Part shown: piece after piece, positions 8,051-18,152 of the stretch
Numbering within the stretch: the stretch's first letter is position 1
Layout of the letters: every line of letters begins with the position of its first letter
From: Bacteroidota bacterium
GTDB lineage: Bacteria > Bacteroidota > Bacteroidia > Flavobacteriales > Flavobacteriaceae
Length of the DNA: 64,000 nt
Assembly (NCBI GenBank): GCA_023386585.1
Contig: JAEWJM010000019.1
Coordinates: forward strand, 1-64,000
Direction of reading: 5' to 3'
Translations under genes and position numbers: made by a program
Notes under the pieces: model-generated
What the model was told of the DNA's origin: nothing
Database searches by the model: none
The model's input: the letters and a program-made list of their open reading frames with translations, nothing else

Positions 8051-8800
8051 ATGAAAAGAATACATAAAATTTCGGCCGTCCTGTTTATCCTTACCGCTGC
8101 GGCATTTACCTCGTGTTCCAGTGACAACGAACCAATTGATCCGGCAATCATAGTTAATCCGGGGCCAGATCCGAACGATCCCGGGGAATCAAGCGGCGAT
8201 TACTGGCCGACAGCGATAAACAACCAATGGGTTTTCACCACGAACGGAGTTGTACAGGCGCCGATGAAAATCGTTTCAATAAATACGGTCGCGGGTAACG
8301 AATATTATACGTTCAATTCTCAATCAGGAACCGGATCTAGCGGACTGACAGGAAACGCCGTGATGCGTCTTCGGAAAGAAGGTGGAAATTACTACCTCCG
8401 ACGTGAAGAATTGGTCGTTGCACCTGCTGGCGGAATGCCCGGTTCAACAACATCAGGTTCGGAAGTGATCATTCTAAAAGATAACGTTCCGGCGAATACG
8501 ACCTGGACGGAATCCTATACTCAAACAACCACGTATACCGATCCTGCTTTTCCGGCAATTTCAATGCAAGTCAATGCTGTTAATAAGATACTTGAAACCG
8601 GTGGAAGCGTTGTATCAAACGGCGTCACTTATGCCGATGTGATAAAAACCAAGCTGACTCAAAGCGTAACTTTCAACGGCGTTACAACCGTGACCACAGT
8701 ATTTTACTGGTTCGCCAAAGATGTTGGACTTGTAAAATACATTATGGATTCGGGCACGCAGATTTCAACTTCGGAATTGCAGTCGTTCGTACTCAACTAA
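8051..8800 (+). CDS. Hypothetical lipoprotein
   Basis: 249-residue protein of unknown function. The chosen ATG (8051) gives a clean lipoprotein signal, with lipobox TSC near residue 22 followed by SSDNEP; the longer frame from TTG 8009 would cover the -7 box. A Pro/Asp-rich linker (about 30-55) precedes a beta-rich domain with WPTAINNQWVF, typical of Bacteroidota surface lipoproteins carrying a small beta-barrel or lipocalin-like fold. No enzyme motif is seen. It ends before a strong terminator. Confidence 0.8.
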   Translation: MKRIHKISAVLFILTAAAFTSCSSDNEPIDPAIIVNPGPDPNDPGESSGDYWPTAINNQWVFTTNGVVQAPMKIVSINTVAGNEYYTFNSQSGTGSSGLTGNAVMRLRKEGGNYYLRREELVVAPAGGMPGSTTSGSEVIILKDNVPANTTWTESYTQTTTYTDPAFPAISMQVNAVNKILETGGSVVSNGVTYADVIKTKLTQSVTFNGVTTVTTVFYWFAKDVGLVKYIMDSGTQISTSELQSFVLN

Positions 8801-8816
8801 CCGCATAAAAATGAAT

Positions 8817-8846
8817 AGCCCGGACAATTTGTCCGGGTTTTTTTTT
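8817..8846 (+). terminator. Terminator after the lipoprotein gene
   Basis: AGCCCGGACAA / TTGTCCGGGTT hairpin followed by a run of nine or ten T. Confidence 0.9.
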
Positions 8847-8928
8847 GGCACGAAATTGAAGTTTCACAAACTGCAACGAATTAATATGCTATACATCGAT
8901 TTTAAATCGGATTGTTAATTTGTTGACT

Positions 8929-8936
8929 TACCTTTG
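8929..8936 (+). promoter_or_regulatory. Bacteroidota -7 box for lon
   Basis: TACCTTTG matches TAnnTTTG and lies 45 bases before the lon ATG. The nearest upstream TTG (8912) is 14 bases away, shorter than the usual 17-23, so the -33 part is uncertain. Confidence 0.5.
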
Positions 8937-8981
8937 TTGTCCTATTTACCAAACGCTAAATCACTTTGACTTTTTCCTGAT

Positions 8982-11432
8982 ATGTCAAACCACAAAATAC
9001 TATCCTTTGACAATTTGTCTCTACAGGATTTTGACTCCGATGCCGAACTGATCCCGCTGCTCACGCCGGAAGATGAGGCTGAAATGAACAACGAGGAGTT
9101 ACCCGCGTCACTCTCGATTTTACCGCTTCGAAATACCGTTTTATTCCCTGGAGTTGTCATTCCGATTTCTGCCGGAAGGGATAAATCGATCAAGCTGATA
9201 AACGATGCAAATGCCGGAAATAAGATAATCGGCGTCGTTGCACAGAAAAATGAGGGCGATGAAGATCCGACCAAAAACGACATCCATAAAATTGGAACCG
9301 TCGCGCGGATTCTCCGGGTTCTTAAAATGCCCGACGGGAATATTACCGTTATTCTCCAAGGGAAAAAGCGTTTTGAAATTGACGCAGTAATTTCTGAAAA
9401 GCCGTATATCCGTGCCAACGTAAAGGAAGTCGCCGAAAAGCGTCCCGGAATGCACGATACTGAGTTTCTTGCTATAGTGGATTCGATCAAGGAGCTTGCA
9501 ATCCAGATTATTAAGGAAAGTCCAAACATTCCAACCGAGGCAACTTTTGCGATCCGAAACATTGAAAGCCAGTCGTTCCTGATCAACTTTGTTTCGTCCA
9601 ACATGAACCTGTCGGTTAAGGAAAAACAGGACTTGCTGACGATGAACGCACTCAAAGAGCGGGCGCTGGAAACGCTTCGTTACATGAATGTTGAGTTGCA
9701 GAAACTCGAGCTGAAGAACGACATCCAATCGAAAGTACGCTTTGACCTTGATCAGCAGCAGCGCGAATATTTCCTTCACCAGCAGATGAAAACCATCCAG
9801 GAAGAACTGGGCGGTGTTTCACATGATGAAGAAATGGACGAAATGCGTAAGAAGGCGCTGACGAAGAAATGGGACGACAAGACCCGGAAACTATTTGATA
9901 AGGAATTGGCGAAAATGCAGCGGATGAACCCGCAGGCGCCCGATTTCGGAATTCAACGTAATTATCTTGAGCTTTTGCTCGATCTGCCTTGGGGCGAATA
10001 TTCGAAGGACAACTTCGACCTGAAACGCGCACAGAAAATACTTGATCGCGACCATTTCGGACTTGAAGATGTGAAGAAGCGGATGATTGAGCACCTTGCC
10101 GTGCTGAAGTTGCGTAACGATATGAAATCGCCCATCATCTGCCTTACAGGTCCTCCGGGAGTTGGTAAAACTTCAATTGGAAAATCGATTGCCGAAGCCT
10201 TGGGCCGCGAATACGTTCGGATTTCACTCGGCGGATTGCGTGACGAAGCCGAAATTCGCGGGCACCGCAAAACTTATATTGGCGCGATGCCCGGACGGAT
10301 CATCCAAAGCCTAAAAAAGGCCGGCACTGCAAATCCGGTTTTTGTATTGGATGAAATCGATAAGCTGTCAAGCGGCAGTCAGGGCGATCCATCCTCGGCG
10401 CTGCTGGAAGTCCTCGACCCCGAACAAAACCGTGATTTTTACGATAATTTCCTTGAAACGGGATTTGACCTTTCAAAAGTGATGTTCATCGCAACATCGA
10501 ATAATATGGGAACAATCCAGCCCGCGTTGAAAGACAGGATGGAAGTCATCAAAATGTCGGGCTATACGATCGAGGAAAAGGTTGAGATCGCACGGCAGCA
10601 CCTTTTTCCAAAGCAATTGAAGGAACATGGACTTTCGTCAAAAGATCTTGCGATAGGAAAAAAGCAACTTGAGAAAATCGTTGAAGGTTACACACGCGAA
10701 TCGGGTGTGCGCGGACTTGAAGCCAAATTGGCGCAAGTAATTCGCAACGCCGCAAAATCGATTGCGATGGAAGAAACCTACAATAAAAAGGTCACCGATG
10801 AAGATATCGTTCGGGTTCTGGGCGTTCCGAGACTGGAGCGCGACAAATACGAAAGCAATGATGTTGCGGGAGTTGTCACAGGCCTCGCATGGACGACTGT
10901 CGGCGGTGATATTTTGTTTATCGAATCGCTGATTTCCAAAGGAAAAGGAACCATGACCTTAACCGGGAATCTAGGTACAGTAATGAAAGAATCCGCGACT
11001 ATCGCGCTTGAGTACATTAAGGCGAATGCGGATCTTCTGGGTGTCGATCCCGAAATTCTTCCAAAATACAATATCCATATTCACATTCCGGAAGGCGCAA
11101 CACCGAAAGACGGTCCGAGCGCGGGAATTGCAATGCTGACTTCGTTGGTTTCACTGTTGACGCAGCGTAAAGTTCGCAAACACGTTGCCATGACCGGCGA
11201 GATCACACTTCGCGGAAAAGTGCTACCTGTTGGTGGAATCAAAGAAAAAATATTGGCGGCGAAAAGAGCCAACATTACCGATATAATCATGTGCCGCGAA
11301 AACAAGCGCGATATTGATGAAATCCGCCCGGATTACCTGTCGGGGCTGACATTTCACTATGTCACCGAAATGAGCGATGTGATAAAATACGCGCTTACCG
11401 ACGAAAAGGTAAAAAATGCAAAAGTTCTGTAG
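8982..11432 (+). CDS. lon: ATP-dependent protease Lon
   Basis: Cytosolic AAA+ serine protease that degrades misfolded and short-lived regulatory proteins; 816 residues, normal length. The N-terminal LON substrate domain (about 43-245) starts at ILPLRNTVLFPG. The AAA+ module has Walker A GPPGVGKTS (390-398) and Walker B VFVLDEIDK (453-461). The protease domain carries the Ser-Lys dyad: S713 in KDGPSAGIAM and K756 in GGIKEKIL. The N-terminal ~40 residues are acidic and extend beyond the E. coli protein, as usual in Bacteroidota. Own promoter and terminator suggest a single-gene unit. Confidence 0.98.
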   Translation: MSNHKILSFDNLSLQDFDSDAELIPLLTPEDEAEMNNEELPASLSILPLRNTVLFPGVVIPISAGRDKSIKLINDANAGNKIIGVVAQKNEGDEDPTKNDIHKIGTVARILRVLKMPDGNITVILQGKKRFEIDAVISEKPYIRANVKEVAEKRPGMHDTEFLAIVDSIKELAIQIIKESPNIPTEATFAIRNIESQSFLINFVSSNMNLSVKEKQDLLTMNALKERALETLRYMNVELQKLELKNDIQSKVRFDLDQQQREYFLHQQMKTIQEELGGVSHDEEMDEMRKKALTKKWDDKTRKLFDKELAKMQRMNPQAPDFGIQRNYLELLLDLPWGEYSKDNFDLKRAQKILDRDHFGLEDVKKRMIEHLAVLKLRNDMKSPIICLTGPPGVGKTSIGKSIAEALGREYVRISLGGLRDEAEIRGHRKTYIGAMPGRIIQSLKKAGTANPVFVLDEIDKLSSGSQGDPSSALLEVLDPEQNRDFYDNFLETGFDLSKVMFIATSNNMGTIQPALKDRMEVIKMSGYTIEEKVEIARQHLFPKQLKEHGLSSKDLAIGKKQLEKIVEGYTRESGVRGLEAKLAQVIRNAAKSIAMEETYNKKVTDEDIVRVLGVPRLERDKYESNDVAGVVTGLAWTTVGGDILFIESLISKGKGTMTLTGNLGTVMKESATIALEYIKANADLLGVDPEILPKYNIHIHIPEGATPKDGPSAGIAMLTSLVSLLTQRKVRKHVAMTGEITLRGKVLPVGGIKEKILAAKRANITDIIMCRENKRDIDEIRPDYLSGLTFHYVTEMSDVIKYALTDEKVKNAKVL

Positions 11433-11446
11433 TTCAGTACTCGCAA

Positions 11447-11477
11447 AGGAGCCGGTTTAATAGCCGGCTTTTTTTAT
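11447..11477 (+). terminator. Terminator after lon
   Basis: AGCCGG / CCGGCT stem around TTTAATAG, then a run of T. Confidence 0.85.
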
Positions 11478-11562
11478 TTACGACCTTCAAAGTTTGCGTT
11501 TGATAGCTTTCAGGAGCCAAAAAAATAATATCTTCGCAACTGCCTAATAACTAACCGAGCTT

Positions 11563-12588
11563 ATGCCCAAAAAAATCCTGCTTCCCGCAATCTTATTGTG
11601 CTGTACAGTATCCTTTGGCCAGGTCGGAGGAAAAGGAGTTTATGAATTCCTGAATTTGGTGACATCGCCAAGGCAAGCGGCATTGGGAGGCAAAAACATC
11701 ACGATTTACGACAACGATGTCAACACCGGGCACTTCAATCCGGCGACGATAAATGAAGAAATGGACAATCGCCTTGCGCTGAATTACGGAAGTTATTTTG
11801 GCGAAGTGACTTATGGAACTGCGGCGTATGCCTATAAATTCGAAAAAAGCAACAGGACTTTCTGGGGCGGAATCGATTACGTGAATTACGGAAAAATCGA
11901 AGGATACGACGAAAATGGAAATGCGACTTCCGAATTTACCGGTAGTGAAATTGCGCTTTCGGTGGGATATGCCTATACAGTTCCGAACACTAACCTTCAT
12001 TTGGGAGCGACCGGTAAACTGATCTCTTCATCTCTGGAAAGCTACAACTCTTTCGGCGGCGCGATCGACATAGGCGCAATTTATGTTGATACGCTGAAGC
12101 ACACGAACTATGCGCTTTCCATCCGCAATATCGGAACCCAGTTTTCAACTTATGCAGAAACACACGAAAAACTGCCATGGGAAATCATGCTTGGTATTTC
12201 GCAGGAATTGGAAAATGTTCCGATAAGATGGCACCTGACACTCGAAAACCTTCAGCAATGGAATGTTGCTTTTTCAAATCCGGCGCGTGCCGAAAGTACG
12301 ATTGACGGCGGAACAAAAGAAGAAAACGTATCTGTTTTCAATAATGCGCTCCGACATGTAATTCTGGGTATTGAGATATTTCCGAGGCGAACATTTAACC
12401 TTCGACTCGGCTACAATTTCCGGCGATCGGAAGAGCTTCGGTTGCTTGAACAGCGCAATTTTTCGGGGTTGTCGGTAGGGTTTGGACTTAAAGTCAACAG
12501 GCTCAAATTCAATTATGCCTATTCCCGCTATACTTTGGCGGCCAACAGCAGCCTGTTCGGGTTAACAATAAACTTCGGCGAAAATTGA
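11563..12588 (+). CDS. porQ: Type IX secretion system protein PorQ
   Basis: 341-residue outer-membrane beta-barrel protein with a signal peptide (residues 1-19, cut after SFG). The N-terminal GKGVYEFLNLVTSPRQAALG (about 24-43) and the PorV/PorQ-like FadL-type repeats identify it. In Porphyromonas, PorQ belongs to the attachment complex (with PorU, PorV, PorZ) that processes sorting domains and anchors T9SS cargo. The window encodes at least four cargo genes it could serve. Its stop overlaps the TTG start of cmk, and the porQ-cmk neighbourhood is, as I recall, conserved in Flavobacteriia. Confidence 0.88.
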   Translation: MPKKILLPAILLCCTVSFGQVGGKGVYEFLNLVTSPRQAALGGKNITIYDNDVNTGHFNPATINEEMDNRLALNYGSYFGEVTYGTAAYAYKFEKSNRTFWGGIDYVNYGKIEGYDENGNATSEFTGSEIALSVGYAYTVPNTNLHLGATGKLISSSLESYNSFGGAIDIGAIYVDTLKHTNYALSIRNIGTQFSTYAETHEKLPWEIMLGISQELENVPIRWHLTLENLQQWNVAFSNPARAESTIDGGTKEENVSVFNNALRHVILGIEIFPRRTFNLRLGYNFRRSEELRLLEQRNFSGLSVGFGLKVNRLKFNYAYSRYTLAANSSLFGLTINFGEN

Positions 12589-13277
12589 CAAAGAAGATTA
12601 CAATCGCGATTGACGGATTTTCTTCTACAGGGAAAAGTACGCTTGCCAAACAACTTGCTGCAAAACTGGGCTATGTTTATGTCGACACCGGCGCAATGTA
12701 CCGCGCGGTCACGCTTTTTGCGATGGAAAACGGTTACATAACGGGCGATTATTTTGACGATCAGACACTGGTGCAAAGCCTTCCGTTTATTGACTTACAT
12801 TTTGTCTTCAACAAAGAAGCAGGTTTTGCAGAAATGCATCTCAACGGTAAAAATGTGGAGGCCGAAATCCGCAGTATCGAAGTTTCGAATTACGTGAGCC
12901 AGGTGGCCGAAATTTCTGCGGTTAGGGCAAAACTTGTTGAACAGCAAATGCAAATGGGCAAGGGGAAAGGCATCGTTATGGACGGACGCGACATTGGAAC
13001 TGTCGTTTTCCCGGATGCCGAATTGAAGATATTTATGACTGCGAGTCCACAAACACGCGCGCAACGACGTTTCGAGGAATTGCAGGCAAAAGGGCAGGAG
13101 GTTTCGTTTGATGAAGTCCTGAAAAATGTGGAGTATCGTGACCACATCGACACGCACCGAAAAGACTCGCCGCTGACAAAAGCGGAAGGCGCTTATGAGC
13201 TTGACAATTCAAATCTTTCGAGGGAGGAACAGTTCGACAAGGTTCTCGGACTGGCTCGCGAAGCGATTTCTAAATAG
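12585..13277 (+). CDS. cmk: (d)CMP kinase
   Basis: Phosphorylates CMP/dCMP for nucleotide synthesis; 230 residues, normal length. The P-loop IDGFSSTGKST (about 8-18) has a Ser-rich GxxxxGKS. Substrate-binding blocks YVDTGAMYRAVT (about 32-43) and VMDGRDIGTVVFP (about 131-143) are intact, as is RDHIDTHRKDSPL near the C-terminus. The start is TTG at 12585, whose last two bases lie in the porQ TGA (TTGA), so translation is probably coupled to porQ. No other plausible start lies nearby. Confidence 0.96.
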   Translation: MTKKITIAIDGFSSTGKSTLAKQLAAKLGYVYVDTGAMYRAVTLFAMENGYITGDYFDDQTLVQSLPFIDLHFVFNKEAGFAEMHLNGKNVEAEIRSIEVSNYVSQVAEISAVRAKLVEQQMQMGKGKGIVMDGRDIGTVVFPDAELKIFMTASPQTRAQRRFEELQAKGQEVSFDEVLKNVEYRDHIDTHRKDSPLTKAEGAYELDNSNLSREEQFDKVLGLAREAISK

Positions 13278-13341
13278 CTGTTTGCAAATGTCATTTTTAA
13301 TGGTAGTTTTACCGCACTCTAACCGAAAATAATTTCACTTT

Positions 13342-14709
13342 ATGGGCATTAAGAACAGGCTGACAATACTGAGTTTCCTCCAGCTTTTCGTTTGGGGTGC
13401 GTGGCTAATCACTATTGGAAATTATTGGTTCGTTACAAAGCAATGGAGCGGCGAAAAGTTTGGCGATGTATTCCTGACCTTAGGATTTTCGTCAATCATA
13501 ATGCCCGCGCTAACTGGTATAATTGCAGACAAATGGATAAATGCCGAAAAACTGTACGGAACTCTTCATATTTTGTACGGGGTAGCCTTATTTTTTATAC
13601 CGCAGGCGCAAACACCCGATAGCTTTTTCTTGATTATTTTATTGGCGATGCTTTGTTATATGCCAACACTTTCGCTCTCAAATTCAATTTCTTATACACT
13701 ACTTAAGGATAACGATTTTGATGTTATTAAATCTTTTCCACCAATCAGGGTTTGGGGTACAATTGGTTTTATTATCGCAATGTGGACTACGAACCTAACG
13801 GGAAATAAAGCTTCAGCAAATATGTTCTACATTGCTGCAGTCGTAGCGATTTTTCTCGGAATCTATGCATTTACATTGCCAAAATGTCCGCCTCCAAAAT
13901 TGATATCTGAAAAAGATTCATGGGCTAAAAAGCTCGGATTGGATGCTTTCAAACTATTCGGCACTTATAAAATGGCGCTTTTCTTTATCTTCTCAATGTT
14001 CCTGGGCGGGGCTTTGCAATTGACAAACATGTATGGTGACGTTTTCATTTCTGAATTTGGTTTGCACGGGGCTTTTCGTGACTCAATAGTTGTACAGCGT
14101 TCAACAATTATAATGTCGATCTCACAAATTTCAGAAACCCTGTTTATCCTCGCGATACCTTTTTTCCTGAGAAGATTCGGCATAAAACAAGTAATGCTCA
14201 TTAGTATGTTTGCATGGGTATTGAGGTTTGGTTTATTCGCTTACGGCGATCCTGTAAATAGCTTGTGGATGATCATTCTTTCGTGCATAGTTTATGGGAT
14301 GGCGTTTGATTTTTTTAATATTTCAGGCTCTTTGTTTGTTGAAACTTCTACCGATCCCAAAATTCGGTCAAGCGCTCAAGGGCTATTCATGATGATGACA
14401 AACGGATTTGGTGCGTTGATGGGTGCGAAACTTAGCGCACTGGTAATCGCACAATATTTCACATTAAAATTTGCAAATCTTAGCTCTTTACTGGATTATT
14501 TTAAAACAGATACGGAAAATCCAGCAATCAAAGCACTATTAAAAAATAATAAAGTCACTTCTGATCTTTTTCAACATACCGTTGAAGTCCGGGACTGGCA
14601 TCACATCTGGCTTTCTTTTGCTGCGTATGCACTGGTTGTAGCGCTTGCTTTCGGCTTGTTATTCAGGCACAAGCACGACCCAAAAGCGGTAGAAAACGTC
14701 ACACACTAA
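13342..14709 (+). CDS. NupG-family nucleoside transporter (MFS)
   Basis: 455-residue membrane protein with about 12 hydrophobic spans. The start LTILSFLQLFVWGAWLITIG (about 7-26) and MPTLSLSNSISYTLL (about 108-122) are landmarks of the nucleoside:H+ symporter family (NupG/XapB). GTIGFI at about 140 and FNISGSLFVE at about 326 also fit. It should import nucleosides, which agrees loosely with cmk upstream, though a 64-base gap suggests a separate unit. Codons look somewhat richer in A/T endings than in lon or cmk (not computed). Confidence 0.85.
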   Translation: MGIKNRLTILSFLQLFVWGAWLITIGNYWFVTKQWSGEKFGDVFLTLGFSSIIMPALTGIIADKWINAEKLYGTLHILYGVALFFIPQAQTPDSFFLIILLAMLCYMPTLSLSNSISYTLLKDNDFDVIKSFPPIRVWGTIGFIIAMWTTNLTGNKASANMFYIAAVVAIFLGIYAFTLPKCPPPKLISEKDSWAKKLGLDAFKLFGTYKMALFFIFSMFLGGALQLTNMYGDVFISEFGLHGAFRDSIVVQRSTIIMSISQISETLFILAIPFFLRRFGIKQVMLISMFAWVLRFGLFAYGDPVNSLWMIILSCIVYGMAFDFFNISGSLFVETSTDPKIRSSAQGLFMMMTNGFGALMGAKLSALVIAQYFTLKFANLSSLLDYFKTDTENPAIKALLKNNKVTSDLFQHTVEVRDWHHIWLSFAAYALVVALAFGLLFRHKHDPKAVENVTH

Positions 14710-14760
14710 AATTTTACTTTATAATGCGGATTTTCCGCAACGCAGGTTGCTGCGGGGTGT

Positions 14761-14793
14761 AAACCTTTGAGGTCTTCAAGACCTCAAAGGTTT
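14761..14793. repeat. Palindromic repeat, arms swapped relative to 254-286
   Basis: Perfect inverted repeat AAACCTTTGAGGTC / GACCTCAAAGGTTT around TTCAA. It uses the same CCTCAAAGG core and complement as 254-286 in reversed order. It lies between the convergent nucleoside transporter and T9SS type B genes, and could act as a bidirectional terminator, although no long T run follows. Confidence 0.75.
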
Positions 14794-14870
14794 GGGCTGC
14801 GCCAGCCAAAATACCAGCGCTCCCTGATTTGTTTTGAGACGCATTTAAGTTTCAGAATGGCAGTTGCCGA

Positions 14871-17800
14871 CTACCTCTTCATCGCGAAATGACCGCGCTT
14901 CGAAACACCGTCCGCTCGTTCAACCAGGAACCAATAATCGGTCGAAGGTAAGCTTTGCCCATTATAGGTGCCATCCCAGCCTTGCCCCATGGGCGACAAC
15001 TGCTTTAGGAATTTACCATAGCGATCAAAAATGTAAATTTTCATTTCTGGTTCGGCAGATGAAAAGCGAATCTGCCAGAAATCGTTATGACCATCACCAT
15101 TAGGCGTGAAAAAATGCGGATAATTCAACAGGTACGTTGTCACGGTTATATCTCCGCAACCCGATGTATCGTGCACATAGATCGTGTAAGCGCCGGCCGG
15201 CAGGCCTTCAAATACATTTGATGTTTGAAAATGCGTACCATCCAAAGAAAAAACAAATTGGCCGGCAGCAGCATTTGTCAACACGATCGTAATGCTGTTG
15301 CTGTTCTCCGTCCAGTCGGTCGTCTCAATATGGTCAAGTTGCGGCGGTTCGGCAGGGTTGACCGTATAAGTCAATGTGGCTTCACAACCGTCTTTGGTTA
15401 TTACAACTGAATAAGTGCCTGCAGTGTCGACCGTAATTGTCGGCGTTGTTTCGCCGGTGGACCAATTATAGGATTCAAAATTTTCACCGGTACTGATAGT
15501 TACCGTATTATTCGGACAGATATCGTAAGTTCCGCCAACAGTCGATGCGGGATATGGGTTTACAATCAGATTGAACGTTGCGATGTCAAAGCAATTCGAT
15601 CCGCCGTTAAACTCGAGCCGTGCAAAAAGCTGCGCATTTCCGGATAAATACTGCAATGGCAGCGGATCCGTTTCAGAATTTGCATTTCCCAAAGTTGTGT
15701 AATAGGTAATTGTAAAATTCGCCGGATTTTGTCCGCCCAGGACATAACCATTCTGGGCCGCGAGATCAAAAAGTGCCATTCCATTACCGACGCTGTCGTC
15801 ACACATGATCATGTCGGGTGCCGGATGTGCCTGTGCCAGCGAAGGCAACAAGGCAACATCAGCAAGCTGGTTCACCACATTTCCGCAGGCGTCCAAGACC
15901 CGGAAATTATAAATGGCGGCATTAAGGTTTGAAAACACGTTCGATGTTCCATTGTCGATGAAGAAAGGAGCGCCGTTTTGGGAAGTGACCTGGTAAGTCA
16001 GTGGCGCGATTCCCGTAGCTGTTACCAGAACATCCGAATATTGGCCGTTGCAGGTAGTTTTTTCAATATTGGTGATTGCTAATCCGTTAGTGAACGTGAA
16101 TTCGTGTATGACGTCAACACAATCGATGAATGGGCCGATACTGCCGTTGTTGAAGCTTTCGTAGGTTCGGATGACGCGAAAATCGCCCAGATATGAAATG
16201 TTATAATTCGTTTGATTATTGATGATCGGATAGGAATTCGCTGTCGTTGGTGTAGTTCCCTCAGTATAATTAACTCCCGTTTCGGGATGTCCCCAAAGTC
16301 CCGTCAGCGGATTTTTTTTCTGCAGCCAGAACGACGGTGCGACCGATGCATTGCTGACATTCGAAAAATAGAGGTCGAACGAGCCGCAGTGTGGAGTGAT
16401 CGAATACGTATTGACTGTTTCCAGAAATCCGGTGACCGCAATGTTGACCGAATGGTGGATTCCGCAATTGTCGTCGACTTCAAACGTATAATTGCCTGGA
16501 ATGAGTCCGGCCATCGAAAATATCCCCGTAGATCCTATATTGAATCCCACATTGTACGGAATTGAATTTGGAAAGCCCGCAGGCGCAGCGACCATCACTG
16601 CCGTTGTCAGCACTGTATTGCTTCCCCTGATTCTAACAGAACCGAAACCGGTGCCGCAGCCGGTGCGCGTAGTTGCCGTCACCGACGTAGCCGTATCGGG
16701 AACAAAGAAATCCTTTGTATACACATTGCCGCATTCGTCAGTCAGCACGATTGTATAATTTCCTGTCGGAAGCATCGGAACCACAACGGTGCCTTCGGGT
16801 TGCGCATAAGAAGAAACATCCGAGGGAAGTGCAAACGTGTAAGTAGCCGGCGCGACGGTTATTATCGCAGAAACGATCGTATAGCCCGAAATCGTAAAGG
16901 TAACTTCACTAAAATTGGACTGGCAGCCTGGATACGGAATCATATCGACAGCGGGAATTGCAGGCTCGAAAATAAAATCGACCGTTGCGATAACGGTACG
17001 CCCGCACGCATCGGTAATTTCGGCAGTATATTCACCAAATGGAACCGGCATTGTCGATGAACCGTAATCAATTGAATCGGAATAAAACGGTCCCGGATGT
17101 GTCGGATTGAAGGCGATCGGGTCAAATCCCGCAGGATATTGTGTGAAATTGATCGTGAGCGGCGCAACAAAATTCGCGCTGGCGATATTCAGGAAATGTT
17201 GTCCGCAGGAAGCCATGGGAATCCGAATCTCACTTACGAACCTCAGGTTGACTAAAATGCTATTTTGGCTGTATGTGTTTCCGCAGGCGTCCGTGATCAC
17301 GAGGTCGTAAGTGTACATCTGGTCGTTATAAAACGGAATCTGCATCTCTACGTCCTGCGTTTCGGGATTGCCGGTGGTTACAATGTTGTTCAATACAATA
17401 TCGGCGCTGCCATCGGGCGGATGCACTGTATAGGTCAGATTTAGCGGATATGCCATGCTTGCCTGTGGCGAAGTAAGCGTGTTGCTGACAGTAACCGTAT
17501 TACAACTAGGCAAAATCGTATCGGGAAAGGAAGCAGGCGAGATGCCGATCGGGCCGGATTCGGGTAGAAGCGTGAAAGTGGCGACCCAACCTTCGCCGCA
17601 GGTGTCGAATACCCTGATTTCATAGATTCCGGCAGGAAGATTCTCGAAATGATTTGAGCTTTGAGTCGGCATTGTGACTGGACCGGAAATGATTTCGAAA
17701 AGGTTCGCAGTGCCCGAAAAAACGTTAACCGTTATTGTACCGTTGTTCGTGCAGTTTGAATTGGTTCCCGAAATGGTATAGGCGAGATTGACAATATTGC

Positions 17801-18152
17801 TGGTGATATCAACATCCTGCGACTGCTGGCTCGACTCGCCGTTTAACGATTGCGTTGCAACAACGTGATAGGTTCCGGACGTTAGTCCGCCCAAAAAACC
17901 TGTTGCAAGTACGGCGATCGGATTGGTAAGGTCGGGCAATTTGAATATCCGAAATTCGACATCTGCGCCGGGAACTGTTCCGCTGGTCGAAAAATTCAGT
18001 GAACCGTTTCCGGAGCAGGTTTCAACCGTAGGCGTTACATTTAAAGTGAAAGGCGGAAGTTGCGCAGCCGCATCGATCGAACAAAAGCAAATCAGCACCA
18101 TAAGAAAATGGCGGAAAAATGTTCCGTCAAAGAAGCTGAATGCCGATTTCAT
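14871..18152 (-). CDS. Large secreted protein with T9SS type B (gliding-motility type) C-terminus
   Basis: Exported repeat protein of 1093 residues from ATG 18152; a TTG six codons upstream is less likely. A signal peptide ends at about 30-32 (DAAAQ before LPPF). The body is a chain of Ig-like or SprB-like beta modules of about 80-100 residues, many containing DACG or DxCGN motifs (for example DTCGEGW, TDACGNTY, TDACGRTV, TDECGNVY, DDNCGIH, LDACGNVV). The C-terminal ~85 residues are the CHU_C / type B sorting domain (FFTPNGDGHNDFWQI, IFDRYGKFLKQL, GWDGTYNGQ, ending FAMKR). Likely a cell-surface adhesin or matrix component. It appears monocistronic. Confidence 0.9.
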   Translation of the reverse strand: MKSAFSFFDGTFFRHFLMVLICFCSIDAAAQLPPFTLNVTPTVETCSGNGSLNFSTSGTVPGADVEFRIFKLPDLTNPIAVLATGFLGGLTSGTYHVVATQSLNGESSQQSQDVDITSNIVNLAYTISGTNSNCTNNGTITVNVFSGTANLFEIISGPVTMPTQSSNHFENLPAGIYEIRVFDTCGEGWVATFTLLPESGPIGISPASFPDTILPSCNTVTVSNTLTSPQASMAYPLNLTYTVHPPDGSADIVLNNIVTTGNPETQDVEMQIPFYNDQMYTYDLVITDACGNTYSQNSILVNLRFVSEIRIPMASCGQHFLNIASANFVAPLTINFTQYPAGFDPIAFNPTHPGPFYSDSIDYGSSTMPVPFGEYTAEITDACGRTVIATVDFIFEPAIPAVDMIPYPGCQSNFSEVTFTISGYTIVSAIITVAPATYTFALPSDVSSYAQPEGTVVVPMLPTGNYTIVLTDECGNVYTKDFFVPDTATSVTATTRTGCGTGFGSVRIRGSNTVLTTAVMVAAPAGFPNSIPYNVGFNIGSTGIFSMAGLIPGNYTFEVDDNCGIHHSVNIAVTGFLETVNTYSITPHCGSFDLYFSNVSNASVAPSFWLQKKNPLTGLWGHPETGVNYTEGTTPTTANSYPIINNQTNYNISYLGDFRVIRTYESFNNGSIGPFIDCVDVIHEFTFTNGLAITNIEKTTCNGQYSDVLVTATGIAPLTYQVTSQNGAPFFIDNGTSNVFSNLNAAIYNFRVLDACGNVVNQLADVALLPSLAQAHPAPDMIMCDDSVGNGMALFDLAAQNGYVLGGQNPANFTITYYTTLGNANSETDPLPLQYLSGNAQLFARLEFNGGSNCFDIATFNLIVNPYPASTVGGTYDICPNNTVTISTGENFESYNWSTGETTPTITVDTAGTYSVVITKDGCEATLTYTVNPAEPPQLDHIETTDWTENSNSITIVLTNAAAGQFVFSLDGTHFQTSNVFEGLPAGAYTIYVHDTSGCGDITVTTYLLNYPHFFTPNGDGHNDFWQIRFSSAEPEMKIYIFDRYGKFLKQLSPMGQGWDGTYNGQSLPSTDYWFLVERADGVSKRGHFAMKR

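Noticed and set aside
9141..10270. Several minus-strand frames under lon
   Set aside because: Antisense to a conserved protease with all catalytic motifs intact; no homology visible.
13342..14709. Possible horizontal transfer of the nucleoside transporter gene
   Set aside because: Slight A/T bias in codons by eye only; no mobile element or flanking repeats specific to it.
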